DNA of 64,000 nt from Nitrospira_D sp019636945 (GTDB lineage: Bacteria; Nitrospirota; Nitrospiria; Nitrospirales; Nitrospiraceae): contig NZ_JBLFBO010000012.1 of assembly GCF_047338595.1 (NCBI RefSeq), positions 1 through 64,000 of the forward strand, given 5' to 3'. The position numbers and the translations under genes were made by a program. Position 1 is the stretch's first letter; the number at the start of each line of letters is the position of its first letter. The notes beneath the pieces are model-generated. The model was not told the origin of the DNA, did not search any database, and saw only the letters and a program-made list of their open reading frames with translations. Shown here piece by piece: positions 25,451-34,709 of this stretch.

Positions 25451-26284
25451 ATGGATTATCTCTTGACGGAAACAGGCAAGTTGGAGTTGGAGAATCTTGT
25501 GAAGGGGAGGTCGCTCTACGCATTTGATTTTGACGGCACCCTGGCGAAGATCGTTCGAGAGCATCATGCGGCCAGGCTGTCACGTCCCATCCGATTCTGG
25601 CTTGAAAAGCTTGCCCAGAGAGCCCCTGCTGCAATTATCTCCGGACGGTCCGTCGAAGATCTGCAATCGCGGGTGGGAACGGTCGTGCCTCACTTGATCG
25701 GCAACCATGGCTCAGAAGGTCCTCATACGCGGGAAGAGGATCGGCAACAAGTACGCGAGACCTGTCGGGCCTGGTTGCAGTCGGTTACCGACCGGTTTCA
25801 CGACGAACTGGCGCACTGCGGGGTGTCCATTGAGGATAAGTCCTATTCGCTCTCCTTTCACTATCGAACCGTCGAACATCGAGAGGAGGCGCGGGTGCTG
25901 ATCACTCGAGTGATTGGAGCGTTGTCTCCATCTCCGCGTATCGTTCTCGGGAAATCCGTCGTCAATGTGATGCCGCCGACGGCTTCACATAAAGGGACGG
26001 CATTACTGGAGTACATGCGTCGGCTTGATTGTTCCCTGGCGCTCTATGTGGGGGATGACGAAACCGATGAAGATGTCTTTGCGCTACAAGATTCCCGCAT
26101 CCTGACGGTGAGGGTCGGCAAGAAGAACGGGTCGTCTGCTCGTTATTTTCTGAAAAGACAGGTAGAAATCACCGCGGTACTTCGCTTCCTGGTCGAGGGC
26201 GGTACTCACGGCCTTCATACTTGGAGCGGGTGTCATGACCAGGGAGTTTCCAGGCCTGCACAGCGCCCCAACGAGCCGGTCTAG
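25451..26284 (+). CDS. otsB: Trehalose-6-phosphate phosphatase (HAD superfamily)
   Basis: This 277-residue HAD phosphatase removes phosphate from trehalose 6-phosphate to give trehalose. HAD motif I is AFDFDGTLAKIV (nucleophile Asp near residue 26). Motif II is AAIISGRSVEDLQ. The cap segment contains GNHGSEG and SLSFHYRT. The C-terminal acidic motif is YVGDDETDEDVFALQD, and VNVMPPTASHKGTAL is the usual OtsB substrate-binding stretch. The gene is 21 bases downstream of the synthase, so the two form an operon. The C-terminal ~20 residues are of low similarity and run close to the convergent gene end at 26297. Confidence 0.93.
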   Translation: MDYLLTETGKLELENLVKGRSLYAFDFDGTLAKIVREHHAARLSRPIRFWLEKLAQRAPAAIISGRSVEDLQSRVGTVVPHLIGNHGSEGPHTREEDRQQVRETCRAWLQSVTDRFHDELAHCGVSIEDKSYSLSFHYRTVEHREEARVLITRVIGALSPSPRIVLGKSVVNVMPPTASHKGTALLEYMRRLDCSLALYVGDDETDEDVFALQDSRILTVRVGKKNGSSARYFLKRQVEITAVLRFLVEGGTHGLHTWSGCHDQGVSRPAQRPNEPV

Positions 26285-26296
26285 CGAAACCCATCC

Positions 26297-27844
26297 TCAT
26301 TCGACCAATTGCGATCGCTCTCGTCCAAGCAGCAGATCATATGGGGCGAAATCGTCACTTAGTACTACACCCTGAGGCCAGGGATCGGTCCGGCGCGTAT
26401 TCAAGAGCGCGATTGTTTCCATCGGCAATTGCTGGTTCATGGCCGCCTCGGTAATCTTCGAAAGGGTCTGATCTGCCGAGGCCTGTTCAATGAAACGGCC
26501 TCCAAAGAACACCAAGTTCTTCGCGGGAGACATGCCTGTCTTCCACGGTCCTTCCACCGCAAAGCTCTCCAAGGCTGGAAAGGCCTGTTTCATCGTCTGC
26601 ACGACCGCGGACGCGCGGGCGAGATCCCCTTCTTTTCCGGACGAGGCCAGGTTGACTGCAACAATACCGTCTGGATTCAGGTGTGCCCGTACCAGCGCAT
26701 AGAACTCCGCTGTGGTCAGATGAAACGGGATCATGTCTCGGGCGAAGGCGTCAATCCACATGAGATCGTACATCTGATCCGTCGCGTTCAGAAAGGCTCG
26801 ACCGTCTTTCACAACGACATGGTGATTGGCCGGAGGGTGGTACTCAAAATACTGTTCGGCCATGCGGACCACCACCGGATCGAACTCCACGATATCCAGC
26901 TCCAATGCGGGCCATCGTTGTGCCAACCACTTCGCTATTGAACCGCCCCCATGACCGATGATCAGGCCGCGTTTTGGTTCGGACACCAATGCCAGCGACG
27001 CGACCATCATTTGGCTGTACGGAAGAAAGAGAGAAACCGGTTCGACTTTCCACATGGTGGCGTGAAATGTCCGGTCCAAGACGAGATAGCGGAACAGCGC
27101 ATCCTCACGAATGCGGACTTGCTGGTACGGACTTTCCTCTTGATGGATGGGGGCTCTGAGTCGTTGAATGGGGTGGAGAGCCAGCATCCCTAGCAGTGCG
27201 ATGCACCCAACTGCAATCAGCGGGACGAGGGGGCGAGTAGGTGTTCCTCTCATCAGCCAGAGAACCCCAAGTCCGACCTGGATGCCGCCCAACCAGGCAA
27301 GGAGCGATTGGCTTCCGAGCCACGACAACAGGAAGAAGGCGGTTCCCCAGGTGCCGGCCAGACTCCCCACGGTCGAGAGGGCGATCATGCGGCCTGTCTG
27401 TCGGCCGAGGTGATTCATGTCGGCCACGGCCAATCGTAACATGGCCGGTAAGACACCGCTGAGGCCGAATGCGGGGGGAGCAAGAAGGACGGTCGCGGCG
27501 AGACAGGGGCCCCACCGGGGGTCCTGCACCAGCTTTTCGATCTCGAAGAGCATAGGCTGGTTCGTCCATGCGACGAGAAATGTCCATCCTCCGGAAAACA
27601 GTAATAAAGCCGCCAGGACCCGTCCGCTGGTATACCGATCGGAGACCCATCCGCCGAACGCATAGCCGCTGCTCATCGCGGCGAGAATCACGCCGATCAA
27701 CGCGCCCCACACAAACAATGAACTGCCGAACACAGGAGCCAGCAGCCGACTTCCCAAAATTTCCAACGCCATGACGACCGCTCCGGTGATGAGGGCAGTG
27801 CCGAGCAAGAACCAGCGTGGAATGTGAGGCGGATGAAGCGTCAT
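26297..27844 (-). CDS. Spermidine synthase-like membrane fusion protein
   Basis: The 515-residue protein has a membrane half (about residues 12-220, seven or more hydrophobic helices beginning WFLLGTALITGAVVMALEILGSRLLAPVFGSSLFVWG) fused to a spermidine synthase-type Rossmann methyltransferase fold (about 235-500). The nucleotide-binding motif is GLIIGHGGGSIAKWLAQRWP with an acidic strand end LDIVEFDPVVVRMAEQYF. DLMWIDAFARDMIPFHLTTAEFYALVRAHLNPDGIVAVNL is a hallmark of this family. The GHGGG in place of GGGdG, and the absence of a polyamine gene nearby, leave the substrate open. Such fusions are often annotated as spermidine synthase without biochemical proof. Confidence 0.85.
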   Translation of the reverse strand: MTLHPPHIPRWFLLGTALITGAVVMALEILGSRLLAPVFGSSLFVWGALIGVILAAMSSGYAFGGWVSDRYTSGRVLAALLLFSGGWTFLVAWTNQPMLFEIEKLVQDPRWGPCLAATVLLAPPAFGLSGVLPAMLRLAVADMNHLGRQTGRMIALSTVGSLAGTWGTAFFLLSWLGSQSLLAWLGGIQVGLGVLWLMRGTPTRPLVPLIAVGCIALLGMLALHPIQRLRAPIHQEESPYQQVRIREDALFRYLVLDRTFHATMWKVEPVSLFLPYSQMMVASLALVSEPKRGLIIGHGGGSIAKWLAQRWPALELDIVEFDPVVVRMAEQYFEYHPPANHHVVVKDGRAFLNATDQMYDLMWIDAFARDMIPFHLTTAEFYALVRAHLNPDGIVAVNLASSGKEGDLARASAVVQTMKQAFPALESFAVEGPWKTGMSPAKNLVFFGGRFIEQASADQTLSKITEAAMNQQLPMETIALLNTRRTDPWPQGVVLSDDFAPYDLLLGRERSQLVE

Positions 27845-28039
27845 CGATTGGACGGGAGTCTGAGAGCCCTTCTCCTGAGTTGAGTTGGAAGCGGCGTCGG
27901 ATTGTACTCACCGTATTTTGCGAGAGTCAACGAAGGTCGACGGGCATTCAGCCGCGGGCCGATCCTAGAATTCATTGCTCGAAGCGGTTCAGATTGTTAT
28001 ACTTTTGAACAAATTCTTTAGGGCGAAGGAGGACGGGGC

Positions 28040-29359
28040 ATGCACATTAGTGTGATCGGAACCGGCTACGTTGGACTGGTGACGGGGGCTTGTTTTGCTG
28101 AGTTTGGGGTGAATGTCACCTGCATGGATAACGACAGCCGAAGGATCGAGAAGCTTAAGAAGGGGGAAATCCCGTTTTTTGAGCCAGGGGTGGCGGAACT
28201 TGTTGCGAAGGGGAGTAAGGAAGGCCGGTTGAATTTTACGACGGATATTGCTCAGGCTGTGGACAAGGCGCTGGCGATTTTCATCGCCGTGGGCACTCCA
28301 CCAAGCTCGGATGGTAGCGCCGACTTGTCGTTCGTCAAAGAAGTGGGGAGAGGCATTGCTCTCCATATGAACAGTTACAAAGTGATTGTCACCAAGTCAA
28401 CGGTGCCGGTAGGAACCGGCGAAGCGATTCGTGAAGTCGTGAAAAAAAATCAGAAAACGCCGATCCGGTTCGACATGGTCTCGAATCCGGAATTTCTTCG
28501 AGAGGGATCGGCCATTGAGGATTTCATGCGACCGAATCGCGTGGTTATCGGCGCAGATAGTGATCAAGCGGTCGCTATTATGAAGGATCTCTATCGGCCG
28601 CTCTACCTGATTGAAACACCGATCGTCGTGACTGATGTGCCGACGGCCGAATTGATCAAATATGCCTCCAATGCGTTTCTGGCGACGAAGATTTCGTTCA
28701 TCAACGAGATCGCCAATCTGTGCGAGCGGGTTGGTGCCAACGTTCAATTGGTGGCGAAGGGTATGGGATTGGATCATCGCATCGGGTCCAAGTTTCTCCA
28801 TGCAGGTCCCGGCTTTGGAGGGTCGTGCTTCCCGAAAGATTTGGCAGCGCTCATTCAAACCGGCGAACGTAATGGTTATCCCATGCAGATTGCCTCCGCG
28901 GCTTCGCATGTCAACGATATCCAACGTGGGCGGATGGTCGAAAAGATTCGGGATGCCGTCGGCGGATTGAAAGGGAAAACATTGGCGTTCCTCGGCCTGT
29001 CGTTCAAACCCAACACAAACGATCTCCGGGAAGCCCCGGCGTTGGCGATCGGGCGAGAACTTGTGGGTGAAGGTGCAACCATTCGTGCCTATGATCCAGA
29101 AGCGCTCACGGAGGCCTGTCAGATGATGCCGGAACTTAAACCCTGCCAGGATGCTTACCATGCGGCAGAAGGCGCGGATGCGCTGGTGATCATGACCGAG
29201 TGGAATGTCTTCAGAAATCTTGATTTCGAAAAGCTGAAGTCCACCATGCGTGTGCCCCTCTTGATCGATCTGAGGAACGTCTATGACCCTGAGCGAGTGA
29301 CTTCTGCAGGCTTTAGGCATGTGTCGGTGGGACGAGCAGCCTACAGCCCGAAGGGGTAG
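28040..29359 (+). CDS. ugd: UDP-glucose 6-dehydrogenase
   Basis: The 439-residue enzyme oxidises UDP-glucose to UDP-glucuronate with two NAD+, supplying precursors for exopolysaccharide or LPS. The N-terminal NAD site is MHISVIGTGYVGLVTGACFAEFG. The active-site Cys lies in FGGSCFPKDLAALI near residue 263. LGLSFKPNTNDLREAPAL and the C-terminal YDPEA and NVYDPERV motifs match the family. Length is normal. The start is preceded by GAAGGAGGAC, a strong ribosome-binding site. It stands alone, with no sugar-nucleotide operon beside it. The upstream trehalose synthase uses the same UDP-glucose pool. Confidence 0.95.
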   Translation: MHISVIGTGYVGLVTGACFAEFGVNVTCMDNDSRRIEKLKKGEIPFFEPGVAELVAKGSKEGRLNFTTDIAQAVDKALAIFIAVGTPPSSDGSADLSFVKEVGRGIALHMNSYKVIVTKSTVPVGTGEAIREVVKKNQKTPIRFDMVSNPEFLREGSAIEDFMRPNRVVIGADSDQAVAIMKDLYRPLYLIETPIVVTDVPTAELIKYASNAFLATKISFINEIANLCERVGANVQLVAKGMGLDHRIGSKFLHAGPGFGGSCFPKDLAALIQTGERNGYPMQIASAASHVNDIQRGRMVEKIRDAVGGLKGKTLAFLGLSFKPNTNDLREAPALAIGRELVGEGATIRAYDPEALTEACQMMPELKPCQDAYHAAEGADALVIMTEWNVFRNLDFEKLKSTMRVPLLIDLRNVYDPERVTSAGFRHVSVGRAAYSPKG

Positions 29360-29369
29360 GGGCTGTAGG
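29340..29369 (+). terminator. 10-bp stem hairpin overlapping the ugd stop codon
   Basis: CCTACAGCCC (29340-29349) and GGGCTGTAGG (29360-29369) form a perfect stem with a 10-base loop that includes the TAG stop. No U-run follows, so it may act as an mRNA 3'-end stabiliser or a weak terminator between convergent genes. Confidence 0.45.
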
Positions 29370-29479
29370 GATTGCGTGAGAGCTATTGAGATACAATGCT
29401 CGTGGCAGTAAGAAGCAGCCGCAGTATCCTAAGCGGATATCTTGTCGTGGCCTTGCAGGAGGAGGCCTGCATCCGCTGA

Positions 29480-30187
29480 CTAGATCAGCCGTGGCAACTC
29501 GGCCTTGGGGGCTGCCTCTTTCGTTTTTGGTTTATAGCCCATCCGATCCAGCACTTTCATAATCCTCGTCTTGAGTCGATCGTCGGCATCGGCTAATGCA
29601 GTTGCCAGCGGTTCCACTGCCGGCTTGCCGATCTTTCGTAAGATTTCGGTTGCCGATTGACGAATCTCGTCTTCCTCCGATACCAGGAGAGGAATCAATG
29701 AAGGAACCGATGGGCCTCCAAGCTTGATAAGCGAATCATAGGCTCGTTGCCGGACATCACCGACCTCGTCGGTTAATGCGGCTACGAGTGGCTCCACGGC
29801 GCGAGAATCTTTTAACTCACCCAACACCTCTGCGGCGTATTTCCGGTTCAGCCAGTGCGAATCTTTCAGGTCGAGCAACATGGCATCGGCTCGGGCGGTA
29901 TTCGGATCTTTCGGACGGATTTTGAAGCTCTTTGCGACCCGCTTGCCGCCTTCTTCCACGACACGGATGGTGGCGCCGTCGCCGGCCTTAATTTTTTTTA
30001 GGTCCTCCAGCGCTTCTTCCGCCACATCCAGCAGGACCGTCTTGCCGTCGTAGGCCAGGAGTTCGACCTCCAGCTGTCGGCTTTCCGGGTTGACGGCGAC
30101 GACTCGCTCGGTCACTAAGTTAAACCCGTCTTTTTTCTCTCCGCCTTTCGGTGCAATCTGAATCAACTTGGGGGCTTCATCTGCCAT
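29480..30187 (-). CDS. HEAT-repeat protein with N-terminal beta domain
   Basis: The 235-residue protein is last in a leftward cluster of five HEAT-repeat genes. Residues about 15-95 form a distinct beta-rich domain (GFNLVTERVVAVNPESRQLEVELLAYDGKTVLLDVAEEALEDLKKI...VVEEGGKRVAKSF), resembling an OB-like fold. About four PBS-lyase-type HEAT repeats follow (RKYAAEVLGELKDSRAVEPLVAALTDEVGDVRQRAYDSLIKLG). A Lys/Ala/Pro tail ends it. HEAT repeats are protein-binding scaffolds; no catalytic residues are seen. The beta domain sets it apart from the other four. No partner can be named from sequence. Confidence 0.85.
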   Translation of the reverse strand: MADEAPKLIQIAPKGGEKKDGFNLVTERVVAVNPESRQLEVELLAYDGKTVLLDVAEEALEDLKKIKAGDGATIRVVEEGGKRVAKSFKIRPKDPNTARADAMLLDLKDSHWLNRKYAAEVLGELKDSRAVEPLVAALTDEVGDVRQRAYDSLIKLGGPSVPSLIPLLVSEEDEIRQSATEILRKIGKPAVEPLATALADADDRLKTRIMKVLDRMGYKPKTKEAAPKAELPRLI

Positions 30188-30221
30188 GAGAATCTATCCT
30201 CTATAAGTGGTGTAAAAGAGT

Positions 30222-30986
30222 TTACGGTTCCGGCTTCCAACCGAGGCTGGACAATACCGCCTCAACGGTTTCTTGGACCATGGTGTTTTCATCTTCACGC
30301 AATGGTAGTAAGGGCTGAATGGCTTCTGTTGCGCCGAGCCGAGCAAGCGATTCAGCGGCATTGCGCCGGACGAGCCAATCTTCGTCGCGCAGCGAGTCGA
30401 TCAAGGGGCCGACGCCGCGGCGATCACCGATCTTGCCCAATGCCTCCGCTGCGTGGCGGCGCACCATCCAATTGGACCCGAGCAGTCCGTCGATCAGGGC
30501 TTCGACTGCGCGCACGTCGCCGACCTTCTTCAGGACTCGGGCTGCATCCTCCCGGAGGGTACTGTCCATGAGGGCATCGATCAAGCCGGGGACCGCCTGT
30601 GAATCGCCGATCCGCTCGAGCGCCCACACTGCTGCTGTTCGCACTGCCCCGTCACGGTCCTTGATCGCCTTGACCAGCGGTTCAACCGCGCGCCGGTCCC
30701 GTAATTTTCCGAGTGCTGATGCGGCCTGTTCCCGGATTGCCCAGGAGTCATCTTGGAGGGCTTCAATCATCGGTTCCACAACAGGCGGGCCCATGCGTAC
30801 GACGGCGCTGGTCGCCGCTTCTCGAATGACCACGTCCTCATCGGCCATCAACTCAATCAGCCGGGGCAACGCGTCCTGGCCGGTTTGTCCGAGACTCGCG
30901 ATCGCGTGATCACGTAAGGCTTCGTTCTCGTCGTAGAGCGCATGAATCAGTTGATCGATGCGATCGGATGGAGGTTGTTCAGTCAT
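30222..30986 (-). CDS. HEAT-repeat scaffold protein
   Basis: ATG 30986 (MTEQPPSDRIDQLIHALYD) is chosen because GAGGA lies ten bases upstream; the frame extends to 31037 without a better site. The 254-residue protein consists almost entirely of about seven PBS-lyase HEAT repeats of ~31 residues with the pattern 'D..W.vR..AA.aLGklGD.RAVEPLi.al' (for example DDSWAIREQAASALGKLRDRRAVEPLVKAIKD). It overlaps the upstream HEAT gene by eight bases, so translation is probably coupled. No signal peptide or enzyme motif is present, so it should act as a cytoplasmic scaffold. Confidence 0.88.
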   Translation of the reverse strand: MTEQPPSDRIDQLIHALYDENEALRDHAIASLGQTGQDALPRLIELMADEDVVIREAATSAVVRMGPPVVEPMIEALQDDSWAIREQAASALGKLRDRRAVEPLVKAIKDRDGAVRTAAVWALERIGDSQAVPGLIDALMDSTLREDAARVLKKVGDVRAVEALIDGLLGSNWMVRRHAAEALGKIGDRRGVGPLIDSLRDEDWLVRRNAAESLARLGATEAIQPLLPLREDENTMVQETVEAVLSSLGWKPEP

Positions 30987-32079
30987 GCTCACTGTCCTCT
31001 TCTTGCGTCTGATTTTCCATGGCCATGATGGCCTCAAGCTTATCGGCGATCAGGCCGGCATTGTAGGCCACCAGGCCGTCGCGATCCGTCCGGAGTTGGT
31101 CAAAGATGTCTTTGTACGGTCTCAAGACTCCCACGTCCTTGATTTTGGCCAAGGCTTCCATCGCATAGACGCGGAGCGGGCGGATGGGAATGGCATCGAG
31201 ATAGAGCTGGGTTGGACGGGAATCCCCGATCAACCCCAACGCTTTGATCGCCAACTCCTTCACACCGGTATCCTTGTCCCGTTCGAGTCGTTTCATTAGT
31301 GGGATGACGGCCCGGACATCTCCGATTTTCCCCAGGAGGTCTGCGGCCGCTTCGCGCACGAGCCAATCATCGTCTTCGAGATATTCGATCAGGATTTCCA
31401 CGCTGGGCCGTCCGATCCCCAGAAGATCGATGACGGTTGCCATCCGTGCTTCTTCTCGCTCACTGGCCCCTTCGATGTCGCGCAGCACATTGAATGTTGC
31501 ATCGATACGTTCTCGGATGGCACTCAGCTTCTTCAACGTGCCGACAGCGATTTCTCGAACAGCCGGTTGTCCCATCGCATCGATAAAAGCATCGATAGAA
31601 CGGGGATCGAGCAATTGATCGAGCATCAGTGCCGCTGCAATTTGCGCTTCAACATTGGGGTGTTTGAGCAGGTCGCACAAGGGCAGCACGGCAGTCGGAA
31701 TCGCGCCGATCAGGTGTGTTAGGACCTGCCTTGTCGGGCCTTCCGGTGTATGTGGTAACAAGGCAACCAACGCCCGTGCGGTATCCACATCAAGCACGCC
31801 CGCCATCTGTTCAAGGGCCGCCGCTGCAGCGTTGCGGACGGCGTCCTCGTCGAGTTCGAGCAGTTCGACCAGGGCGACTCCGGCTCGTGGATCCTTGATG
31901 CGAGCCAACATCGCTGCCGCCTCCTTCTTCAGCTCGGTAGGACCGGTTCGCAGTGCGTCCATGAGCGCCTGGACCGATCGTGGTCCTCCCGCTACACAGG
32001 CTGCCGTGGCCCGCATGCGGCGCCAGTCCTCTTCGTGGACGAGTTCGGAGACTAGTGTTTCGATGGTTTCTTTTGACAT
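30979..32079 (-). CDS. HEAT-repeat scaffold protein
   Basis: The 366-residue protein is read from ATG 32079 (MSKETIETLVSELVHEEDWRRMRATAACVAGG); the frame allows a start at 32121, which would overlap the upstream gene by 37 bases. Around ten HEAT repeats are visible (for example LEDDDWLVREAAADLLGKIGDVRAVIPLMKRLERD). The C-terminal part is less regular and ends in an acidic tail (QTQEEDSEHD). It lies five bases downstream of another HEAT gene and overlaps the following one. No catalytic signature is seen. Confidence 0.85.
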   Translation of the reverse strand: MSKETIETLVSELVHEEDWRRMRATAACVAGGPRSVQALMDALRTGPTELKKEAAAMLARIKDPRAGVALVELLELDEDAVRNAAAAALEQMAGVLDVDTARALVALLPHTPEGPTRQVLTHLIGAIPTAVLPLCDLLKHPNVEAQIAAALMLDQLLDPRSIDAFIDAMGQPAVREIAVGTLKKLSAIRERIDATFNVLRDIEGASEREEARMATVIDLLGIGRPSVEILIEYLEDDDWLVREAAADLLGKIGDVRAVIPLMKRLERDKDTGVKELAIKALGLIGDSRPTQLYLDAIPIRPLRVYAMEALAKIKDVGVLRPYKDIFDQLRTDRDGLVAYNAGLIADKLEAIMAMENQTQEEDSEHD

Positions 32080-32084
32080 TGTGT

Positions 32085-33182
32085 TCAGAGCCGGCTGATG
32101 GAGATCTGACGCGGTCTCCATCCCACGAGCGTCAAGGTCTCACGAACGTGGAACCGGAGGTTTTCGTCCGTTGAATCATTCAATAGTGAAATGAGAACCG
32201 GAACGACCTTCGATCCGAATTTGGCCAATGAGGCGGCCGCCTCTGCACGGGTATGGGTGGGACTCAGGGCCGCGACGAGTGAAGGAATAGCCCTATCATC
32301 CCCGATCAATCCCAAGGCCCGCACGGCGGCCCCTTGTGTGATCAGCTCCTCATTCCAGTGATCCCCACAGCCGACTGCTGTCCTGGTGGATTCCGGAGGT
32401 TTGGCGCCTGTGACGACATCGATCAAAACGGGCACGGCGCAGGGATTGCCGATACGTCCGAGCGCCTCGACCGCCACGGTCCGTAACCCTGGTTCACGCA
32501 TGGCCACGCATACATGATCCACAGCTTGGGCATCACCGATTTCGCCTAACGCCCGCACGGCATCCTCGCGAACAGCTGAATCACGATCGTTGAACAGGAC
32601 CGAGAGCAGCGGTTCAACCGCACGAGGGGATCGAGCCTTGCCGAGAGATTCCACTGCATGCAATCGAACGAGCCAGTCGTCGTGTTTCAACGCCTGCACT
32701 AAGCATGGAATCGCTGCGTCACCGATGGCCGCCAGGGCTGTCGCTGATTCCTCACGAACCGCCTTGACTCTATCTTGGAGGAGCGGGATTAGGGCCTCGA
32801 CGGTATCTGCGCTCTTTACGCGGCCCAAGGCCTGAGCCGCGTGCATCCGAACGATCCAATCGTTGCTTCTCAGTGCCGATAAGAGGGGAGTGATTACTCG
32901 CTCATCCGCAACGGTCGCCAGGATGGCCGAGGCGGCTTCTTGAACGGCTAAATCGTTCTCGGTCAGACAGGCGCCGAGTGCTTCCACTGCCGGAACTCCG
33001 ATCGCGCGGAGTGCTTCCATTGCTGCCTCTCGCACGGAACGATCTTGGTCTCGAAGGAGGGACACGAGAGGAGTGACCGCACGCGGATCTTTGAGCTGGC
33101 CAAGCAAACGTGCTGCTTCTTCACGGATCGCCCAATCCTCGTCCCGGAGCGCGGCCATCTGTTCTGCAACCTCGTCGACCAT
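32085..33182 (-). CDS. HEAT-repeat scaffold protein
   Basis: ATG 33182 (MVDEVAEQMAALRDEDWAIREEAARLLGQLKD) is the likely start; the open frame continues upstream to 33299 but that part is low in HEAT similarity and crosses an intergenic repeat. The 365-residue protein has about eleven HEAT repeats. One, EPLLSVLFNDRDSAVREDAVRALGEIGDAQAVDHV, is very regular, while an insertion around residue 253 (TGAKPPESTRTAVGCGDHW) interrupts the array. It is first of the four downstream HEAT genes and may have its own promoter in the 171-base gap before the fifth. Confidence 0.85.
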   Translation of the reverse strand: MVDEVAEQMAALRDEDWAIREEAARLLGQLKDPRAVTPLVSLLRDQDRSVREAAMEALRAIGVPAVEALGACLTENDLAVQEAASAILATVADERVITPLLSALRSNDWIVRMHAAQALGRVKSADTVEALIPLLQDRVKAVREESATALAAIGDAAIPCLVQALKHDDWLVRLHAVESLGKARSPRAVEPLLSVLFNDRDSAVREDAVRALGEIGDAQAVDHVCVAMREPGLRTVAVEALGRIGNPCAVPVLIDVVTGAKPPESTRTAVGCGDHWNEELITQGAAVRALGLIGDDRAIPSLVAALSPTHTRAEAAASLAKFGSKVVPVLISLLNDSTDENLRFHVRETLTLVGWRPRQISISRL

Positions 33183-33353
33183 GTTGCATTCTCTCAGGAT
33201 ATGGGGAAAAACCGCCCGTGTTGTTCTCGCGTCGCGATCATGTGCGTGCAGCCTATCTTGAGAAACGTCCTTCGCGTACGAGATGCGAGATGCGAACACC
33301 GAGATACGAGAGTGCGGCCTTGCACGAAGGAGTATGGTATTCGTCGGACTGCA
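33183..33353. other. Gap in the HEAT cluster with an intergenic repeat element
   Basis: At 33263-33312 this spacer holds repeated GAGATGCGA/GAGATACGA words. A related copy lies at 52390-52442. No gene is seen. The spacer probably holds a promoter for the four downstream HEAT genes. Confidence 0.4.
33263..33312. repeat. Intergenic repeat, second copy within HEAT cluster
   Basis: This stretch holds repeated words GTACGAGATGCGAGATGCGA and GAGATACGAGAG and resembles the element at 52390-52442. It lies in the 171-base spacer between two HEAT genes. Confidence 0.45.
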
Positions 33354-34709
33354 TCAGACGGTGTCACCGGATGGTCCAAACCGTCCGGTCTGTCCCAATG
33401 GCCGATCGATGCGCAGGTTGTCGGCTTGGCTGGAACTGATTTCTACTTCCTCATCGGATGGAGTCCATCCAAGCGTTTCCAAGGTTTCGAGCACAATCTG
33501 CTTGAGGGCATCTTTGGCCGTCAGGCGAACTGAGGCGTACGACAGGACGCGTTCCTTCTCCGCCTCAACCTCAGAAGCCTTGGGGTCATAGAGAAAGGCG
33601 ATGAGCGGTTCGATCGCGGCATCTCCGATGACGGTCAGCGCAGCGGCGGCCTTTTCACGCAAGACTCCGTCTTTCAGCAACATGATCAGATCTGGAATCA
33701 CGCGTGGGTCACGAAACTGCCCCAGCGCAGTCGCCGCCGCTTCTTTGATGAACGCATCCTCACTGACGATGCATCCGGGTGTCGGTGAGCCTTCCTGCTT
33801 GATCCCTTTGCCTTTTAAAGCATTCAGTACGGCCGGGAGCGCTCGTGGATCGCCGATCATCCCGAGTGATGCGATGGCATGGCGTTTCACGGCCCCGTCT
33901 TTCATCGCATCGATCAGCGCATCGATTGCCCGTGGATCGCCGATCATGCCGAGCGCGATCGTGGCATCTTCACGAACGGCTCGATCCGGGTCTTTCAATG
34001 CTGTGATGAGGGCCTCAACTACTTTGGCGTCACGGACCCAGGTTCGGCCGATTTGATAGTCCGTCGTCATCCCACCCAATGCCCGGGCTGCGTGACAGCG
34101 GACCACGAAATCCTTGTCGTTGAGGCTATCAATCAGCGGATCAACCGATGGTTGTCCAATGTACACCAGCGCGGTTCCGGCGGTTTCTCTGACGATTTTT
34201 GATGAGTCTCTGAACAGTTTGATCAATGCTGGAACGGCCTTCGGGTCTGCGATTCGACCAAGGGCCTCGGCCACAGCACTCTTGACGGCTCCATCGCGGT
34301 CGCGACAAGAGACAATCAGTGCATCAACGGCTCGAGGATCCTTCATTTTGCCGGCGGCTTTGGCGGCATGTTCTCGAACTCGCCAGCGTTCGTCCTTCAA
34401 TGCCGTCACCACACGATCAATGGCAGGCGAGCCTATCTTGGCCATGGCCTCAACCGTCTGGTCTCGCACTTCCATGATCGGGTCATTGAACAGGTTGATC
34501 AGGGCTTCAATCGCTTTGGGACCACCAATTTTTGAGATGCCACAAGCGGCATGCGCACGAACAGACCAGTAGTCATCGCTGCAGGCGACGAGTAGAGCCT
34601 CTAAGGTTGAGGGATCACCCAGGTCGGCAAGGGTCTTCGCCGCCTCTTCACGAGTGGCGTCGTCCACGTCCTCAAGTGCGTCCAATAGGGTATCGAGTAC
34701 GTTAGCCAT
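33354..34709 (-). CDS. HEAT-repeat scaffold protein (largest of cluster)
   Basis: The 451-residue protein begins MANVLDTLLDALEDVDDATREEAAKTLADLGD and has about thirteen HEAT repeats of the PBS-lyase type (for example DRDGAVKSAVAEALGRIADPKAVPALIKLFRD). One has an insertion near residues 220-232 (TTDYQIGRTWVRDAK). The last ~80 residues are non-repeat and acidic then polar (TPSDEEVEISSSQADNLRID). Its start overlaps by eight bases the end of an exported protein gene, tying the HEAT cluster to two exported products upstream. It should be cytoplasmic. Confidence 0.88.
   Translation of the reverse strand: MANVLDTLLDALEDVDDATREEAAKTLADLGDPSTLEALLVACSDDYWSVRAHAACGISKIGGPKAIEALINLFNDPIMEVRDQTVEAMAKIGSPAIDRVVTALKDERWRVREHAAKAAGKMKDPRAVDALIVSCRDRDGAVKSAVAEALGRIADPKAVPALIKLFRDSSKIVRETAGTALVYIGQPSVDPLIDSLNDKDFVVRCHAARALGGMTTDYQIGRTWVRDAKVVEALITALKDPDRAVREDATIALGMIGDPRAIDALIDAMKDGAVKRHAIASLGMIGDPRALPAVLNALKGKGIKQEGSPTPGCIVSEDAFIKEAAATALGQFRDPRVIPDLIMLLKDGVLREKAAAALTVIGDAAIEPLIAFLYDPKASEVEAEKERVLSYASVRLTAKDALKQIVLETLETLGWTPSDEEVEISSSQADNLRIDRPLGQTGRFGPSGDTV

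Noticed and set aside
32079..34709. Phycobilisome lyase function for the HEAT-repeat genes
   Set aside because: The repeats resemble the PBS-lyase HEAT family in pattern only; no phycobiliprotein or bilin genes are present, so a lyase name would mislead.
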